Part shown: positions 59,932 to 64,000 of the stretch, piece after piece
Layout: every line of letters begins with the position of its first letter
Position numbering within the stretch: position 1 is the stretch's first letter
Source: Hohaiivirga grylli
GTDB taxonomy: Bacteria > Pseudomonadota > Alphaproteobacteria > Rhizobiales > Beijerinckiaceae
Assembly (NCBI RefSeq): GCF_039655745.1
Contig: NZ_JBBYXI010000001.1
Coordinates: forward strand, 310,001 to 374,000
Direction: 5' to 3'
DNA: 64,000 nt
Translations under genes and position numbers: made by a program
Notes under the pieces: generated by a model
Database searches by the model: none
Told to the model about the DNA's origin: nothing
What the model saw: the letters and a program-made list of their open reading frames with translations, nothing else

Positions 59932-62900
59932 TTACCAACGGATGGTCATACCGAGACGTCCATCCCAGGCCTCACGGCCCTTCTTCTCGAAGGAGCGGTT
60001 GTAAGAGGCTGTGGCGAACAGTGTTGTTGTGTCACTGATCTGGCCGGAGATACCAGCCCCGATCTCACCCCATGTGCCGCCAAGACGGGTCTGGAACGGA
60101 AGCGCGTCATAGCCATAAACATCCGTGACATTCATCTTGGTCTTACCCATGAACTCATGCCAGATGTTACCTCTGAGCCATGCCTTGATCAGACGTGGTG
60201 GCTTGTTCTCTTCCGCTGCATTCCATGTCTTGGTGACACGAACACCAATGCGGCCACGAAGCGATTCAGCATCATTGAAGTAGAAGCGGCCATAGGCATC
60301 ATAGGTATTGTCGAATGACAGGTGCTGATAGATGATCTGCGCCTGTGGCTCAATGGTATAGCCATTATCAAGCTTGAACTCATAGCCGGCTTCGAGAGAT
60401 GCAATGAAGCCAAAGCCATCAGCATCAATCTTCTGGCCCTGAACAGACTTGGCATCCCCTGTGTACCACGTGCCCTGAACGACGGCATCAGTGTACCAGC
60501 CCTTCGGAGACATATGTGTCCAGTATGCGCCGAGTGAATAGGCATCCATATCAATACGACCGGCATGGCCGTAATAAGCTCCCTTCACACGGCTGTCGAT
60601 GTTACCATAGGCGATATAGATACCGGCCTTATCGACGGTTCCATCCTTCAGCTCACGTCCGTAAACATCAAGACCAGCCTGAATGCCACCGAATGTGTAG
60701 TTATAGTTTGAGCCGTTCTTTAAGAACTGTCCCTTGTTGTTATGGAAGCCGCGATCACCGAAGACGCGGGCCCATGCACCTGAGAACCACTTCTCACGCT
60801 CAGGATTACGCTCCATGACTTTTACAAGGATACGTTCACCCATCTTTGTCTTGACGTAATATTGTTTTGTGACTGGCTCCATGGCGACAGGGAAATGGTC
60901 TCCGACACGCTCATGGAGTGTGTCGAGCACAGCATAGCCATATTCCATTGCAACAGGCTGAACAGCCAGCATCAAAGGAACCTCAACGCGGTAGTTATAG
61001 ATCGGTTGGGCTATAATGGTGTTGCCACCCGTATTTGGACCAGGAATCGTTCCGATTTCGCGGCCCGGCTGTTCTCCCCCTTCTCCGCCAGGAGTTGGTT
61101 CCGGATCAGGGTCTGGGGTTACTGGAGGAGTCACAAGTGTATTACGCAGATACCAGCTGTCAGTACTGACGCTGCCGCCACGATACAGGCTGTATTCATA
61201 GGCCCCTGCAGCGACGCGGCTGCCAAGTGCAAAAGCATCAGTTGTTGTTGTCGCTGCACCAACTGCATCAACAACGAGAATACCATCAGCGTAGGTCTGT
61301 TCGCCCGGGCCACCGATATTATTGATATGCAGCAGCGTATTACCAGAAGCAGACCCTGTTACAACGAGTGTATCGGAGGCAGAGCCATCTGTTCCAAGAT
61401 AAGTATTAAGGCGGATATTGCCGCCGCTACCGACATAATCACCAACGGTCAGTGCCACACCCGGCAGACCCGCAGAAGTATTTGTATAAATCCAGCCTGC
61501 GTTGTTGGCACTGATGAGTGTCTGGTTGTAGCCTGCCATATCAAGCAAGCCAGCCGCCTGAATTTCAGTGGCGGAATTCGGACTGAAGACATCCGTGTTT
61601 CCGGCCTTCAGAGTATCGCCATAAATGGTTGTTGTGCCGCTGTAATCATTGGCTGCTGTAAAGACGGTTGTACCAGCATAGACATCAACAGAACCTGTTC
61701 CTGTCAGCCTGGTTGAGAATTCATAGCCACCAGTTGGCAGAACGCTGCGTGCTGCTTCGTAATGGGTATGGTTGAAGACAACACGGTTATTACCCCTACC
61801 AAATGTAATCTCTGTGGCATTGGTGGTACCTGCGACGGCTGCAGCCTCACCTGCCGGTGCACCGATATTAAGAGTACCTCTGGATGTGTTGTAACCACCC
61901 ATCGTGAAGGAGCCGTTCTGGATATCAAGCAGACCATTATCCGTCAGTGTAATAGTGCCTGTTCCGGTAACGGACAGCTTCATAACGCCTGTCTGACGCA
62001 GGACTGAGCCACTACCTGTAACCACAATCTTGCCAACAGCATCTGTTTCACCGCCAATGTTGAATTCACCGGTATTGTCAAACAAACCACCATTGGAAAT
62101 CAGCATAGTTGCTGTTCCCTGCTGGGCAAAAAGCATTCTTCCTGTGTTGATCCAGTTTGAGCCGGTTCCGTCAATATTAATGGTGGCGATTGCATCAGGT
62201 CTGCCGAAAGCGGTACCACCACCCTTTGAGGTAACAGTCGCACTATTTGCAATATTCAGGCTGGATGTGGAGCCGGTGTATCCAATATACAGCTCTCCAT
62301 CTACAGTGAATTTTGAACCTGCATCTCGGACATTAATATGCCCCTCGGAATTGGATGAATATGCGGCGTAAAGAGTACCGGTACTTGTAAATACAGCACC
62401 GGAATCTACTGTCATGTTCCCTGAACCATTACGCCCGATATAACCAGAGGTCGCCGTTAATGATGAGCCTGCTCCAGAAACAAGAATAGTTCCGGATCCA
62501 GTGGTTGAACTGCCGACTGTCAAGTTTGTTATAGCAACAGTGGCCTGATTTGTAATGCGCAGTGTTCCTTCACCAGCACCGCCAGCCGTGGTAGAATTGG
62601 CTGTTAATGCCGAGCCTGGTCCGTCAATTTCAATTAAACCGGTTCCGCCCAGGGAATTGCCTGCCGTAAGAGAGGAAGTGCGCTGACTGAAGGTGCTTGT
62701 TGCACCGTTAATGATGGATAATGTTCCATCACCATAGTTGCCAACAACAACACTACCTGCAGCTTTTGTTAGCTCAGAGCCGCTGTCTGTAATGATAAGT
62801 TTGCCGACGCTGCCTGCCAGTTCACCGATGTATGTATCACCTGTATCGGCGGTTGCACCATTGGCAATGGTATAAGTACCCTGGCCTTCAACGCCGATAT

Positions 62901-63774
62901 AGGTTTCTGCAGTGTAGGCTTTGGAACCTGTCCCGGTAACCAGAATAGAGCCTTCACCTGTTGCAGTACCACCGATTCTGGCCAGATTGGCAGAAAGATA
63001 GCCCTTATTGACGACTTCTATAAGACCCTCGCCAGCTTCGCCGACGGTGAGCCCGGTTGATGATGTGTTATCAGAAGTGACACGGCCACCATCAACGAGG
63101 ATGTAGCCATATCCGCCCTGATTTTGTCCAAGCGTAAGGATACGTGCGAGAACTCTGGTATCGAGATTTGTTCCTTCGACAATCAAAGAGCCTTTGCCGG
63201 ATGCGCCAATAACGATTGGTATGGAGTCGCCATATCCGTTAGGTGTACCAAGTATTCGTGCACCATTTTTCAGATAAACAACGTTATCTACGCTGGAAGC
63301 TTCCTGCCCGACAGTAAAACCTCCGATAACATTGATTGTAGCGGCATCAACATTCAATATGCCCTTGCCAGCAACGCCAACAGTTATGGAGTCACTGAAA
63401 ATACTGTTTACGCCACCTGTCATGTCAAGCTGACCAACGCCGGTCGTTTCAACACCAAGGTTCATAACGAATCCTGAGTGGCCAATACCGTATTCACTTT
63501 CAGAAATGACATTAACGCTGTTCGCGACGCCAATGTTGAGGACGTCTGGCGTATTACCATTATTAAGCAGGAAGGTAATGTAATCAAAATTCCATGAAAT
63601 TTCCGGATAATCTTCAGATGGCCGAGGGGTATCTACATTCACAACTGTCTGTGCCTGCGCACCTAATACCAGGCCTGCACTGACAAGGGCGGCAAATGCA
63701 AATGATGCATATTTTGATCTGATAATATTCTTCTGACCGGATAAACCTGTCTGCCTCGCATTAAATTTAGTCAT
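59932..63774 (-). CDS. Autotransporter (type Va secretion), second copy
   Basis: 1280 residues. Signal peptide about 1-41 (GAQAQ end). The passenger (42-980) has many T5SS/PEP-CTERM-like repeats (GSGTILVSGAGSSLTATS, GSVGKLIITDSGSELTKA) and the same strand-and-linker region as its neighbour, with a longer Pro/Glu/Gly linker (PVTPDPDPEPTPGGEGGEQPG). The barrel from NPEREKW to the end differs from that of the first copy at only about six of 285 residues (for example IAYGN for VAYGN, WDGRL for WDERL), while the passengers are clearly divergent. It likely shows a large repetitive passenger at the cell surface; function unknown. Confidence 0.92.
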   Translation of the reverse strand: MTKFNARQTGLSGQKNIIRSKYASFAFAALVSAGLVLGAQAQTVVNVDTPRPSEDYPEISWNFDYITFLLNNGNTPDVLNIGVANSVNVISESEYGIGHSGFVMNLGVETTGVGQLDMTGGVNSIFSDSITVGVAGKGILNVDAATINVIGGFTVGQEASSVDNVVYLKNGARILGTPNGYGDSIPIVIGASGKGSLIVEGTNLDTRVLARILTLGQNQGGYGYILVDGGRVTSDNTSSTGLTVGEAGEGLIEVVNKGYLSANLARIGGTATGEGSILVTGTGSKAYTAETYIGVEGQGTYTIANGATADTGDTYIGELAGSVGKLIITDSGSELTKAAGSVVVGNYGDGTLSIINGATSTFSQRTSSLTAGNSLGGTGLIEIDGPGSALTANSTTAGGAGEGTLRITNQATVAITNLTVGSSTTGSGTILVSGAGSSLTATSGYIGRNGSGNMTVDSGAVFTSTGTLYAAYSSNSEGHINVRDAGSKFTVDGELYIGYTGSTSSLNIANSATVTSKGGGTAFGRPDAIATINIDGTGSNWINTGRMLFAQQGTATMLISNGGLFDNTGEFNIGGETDAVGKIVVTGSGSVLRQTGVMKLSVTGTGTITLTDNGLLDIQNGSFTMGGYNTSRGTLNIGAPAGEAAAVAGTTNATEITFGRGNNRVVFNHTHYEAARSVLPTGGYEFSTRLTGTGSVDVYAGTTVFTAANDYSGTTTIYGDTLKAGNTDVFSPNSATEIQAAGLLDMAGYNQTLISANNAGWIYTNTSAGLPGVALTVGDYVGSGGNIRLNTYLGTDGSASDTLVVTGSASGNTLLHINNIGGPGEQTYADGILVVDAVGAATTTTDAFALGSRVAAGAYEYSLYRGGSVSTDSWYLRNTLVTPPVTPDPDPEPTPGGEGGEQPGREIGTIPGPNTGGNTIIAQPIYNYRVEVPLMLAVQPVAMEYGYAVLDTLHERVGDHFPVAMEPVTKQYYVKTKMGERILVKVMERNPEREKWFSGAWARVFGDRGFHNNKGQFLKNGSNYNYTFGGIQAGLDVYGRELKDGTVDKAGIYIAYGNIDSRVKGAYYGHAGRIDMDAYSLGAYWTHMSPKGWYTDAVVQGTWYTGDAKSVQGQKIDADGFGFIASLEAGYEFKLDNGYTIEPQAQIIYQHLSFDNTYDAYGRFYFNDAESLRGRIGVRVTKTWNAAEENKPPRLIKAWLRGNIWHEFMGKTKMNVTDVYGYDALPFQTRLGGTWGEIGAGISGQISDTTTLFATASYNRSFEKKGREAWDGRLGMTIRW

Positions 63775-64000
63775 TAAATCAGCCCGCTTCTGCTCACCAT
63801 GCTCTTTTCATCAAGAGCAATGTTTTTTGATTAGGACGCTAGGTCCGCCTGTTTGTGAATAGATTTGTACAACTTAGTGTTTGGTTGCCCAGAACAAAAA
63901 TATTCCTTTTCAAACCCAACTTTATAAGCATGAGTTTAGATATTATTAATAATTGTATATATCACGGAGCAGATTTAATTGCAAATATGTTGTATTTATA
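63775..64000. promoter_or_regulatory. Upstream region of the second autotransporter
   Basis: A non-coding stretch to the window end. It holds a stem-loop GCTCTT/AAGAGC (63801-63818) in the probable leader, 27 bases before the start. The ribosome-binding site (GGGCTGA) is weak. No promoter was placed. Confidence 0.4.

Noticed and set aside
60862..61716. 284-codon open frame on the plus strand, and others opposite the autotransporters
   Set aside because: Antisense to the repeat-rich autotransporter; a Cys-rich composition typical of shadow frames.
1..64000. tRNA genes, insertion sequences, CRISPR arrays, prophage or toxin-antitoxin loci
   Set aside because: None was recognised on either strand. 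tRNAs might escape reading by eye; a tRNAscan-SE run would settle it.

Overview
The window comes from an alphaproteobacterial chromosome, most likely a member of the Acetobacteraceae with a moderate G+C content. The evidence is gene order: rimP-nusA-ylxR-infB-rbfA-truB and rpsO-pnp; metK, lnt, corC, ybeY, phoH and miaB; fur, rimI, tsaB, nfu, trpS and murJ; and fabA-fabB-fabI beside the haem-responsive iron regulator irr. Irr, the IalB-type periplasmic protein and the Cys-less Fur/Mur-like regulator also point to Alphaproteobacteria. Genus cannot be fixed from the sequence. I saw no tRNA, rRNA, CRISPR array, insertion sequence or prophage.

Layout. 1-7.3 kb is accessory: the end of an MFS transporter, a secreted Cys-nucleophile alpha/beta hydrolase, a marR-emrA-emrB efflux operon, an IalB-family protein, a very A+T-rich gap with a candidate small RNA, and an exported lactonase. 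7.4-21.9 kb is the translation and RNA-decay block (pnp, rpsO, truB, rbfA, infB, ylxR, nusA, rimP). It is interrupted twice: by a small membrane protein, a YqhD-type alcohol dehydrogenase and a secreted HtrA-like protease between rpsO and truB, and by two YcxB-like membrane paralogues between rbfA and infB. 22-30.2 kb holds a racemase/methyltransferase pair, a 27-residue membrane peptide, trmB, metK, lnt, corC, ybeY and phoH. 30.2-38.4 kb holds miaB, plsC, fur/mur, rimI, tsaB, nfu, a Usp protein, trpS and murJ. 38.4-43.1 kb holds a DsbA-like protein, fabI, fabB, fabA and the divergent irr. 43.2-50.2 kb holds a long rhomboid protein, leuA with an elaborate leader, the helicase hrpB and an EamA exporter. 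50.4-55.9 kb holds a LysR regulator, a short-chain fatty-acid transporter, an M42 aminopeptidase, a HAD phosphatase and a DUF817 membrane protein. The last 8 kb is two large tandem autotransporters.

How the genes work together. Most of the window is housekeeping and nearly all on the minus strand. Expression control is the most interesting layer. rimP-nusA has its own promoter followed by an intrinsic terminator inside the leader. leuA has a 22-codon leader ORF with competing repeats and a strong stem-loop. rpsO, metK and pnp have structured leaders. irr has a well-placed promoter with a possible iron-control half-site. At the surface, the two autotransporters have different passenger domains but almost identical beta-barrels, which looks like recent duplication or gene conversion.
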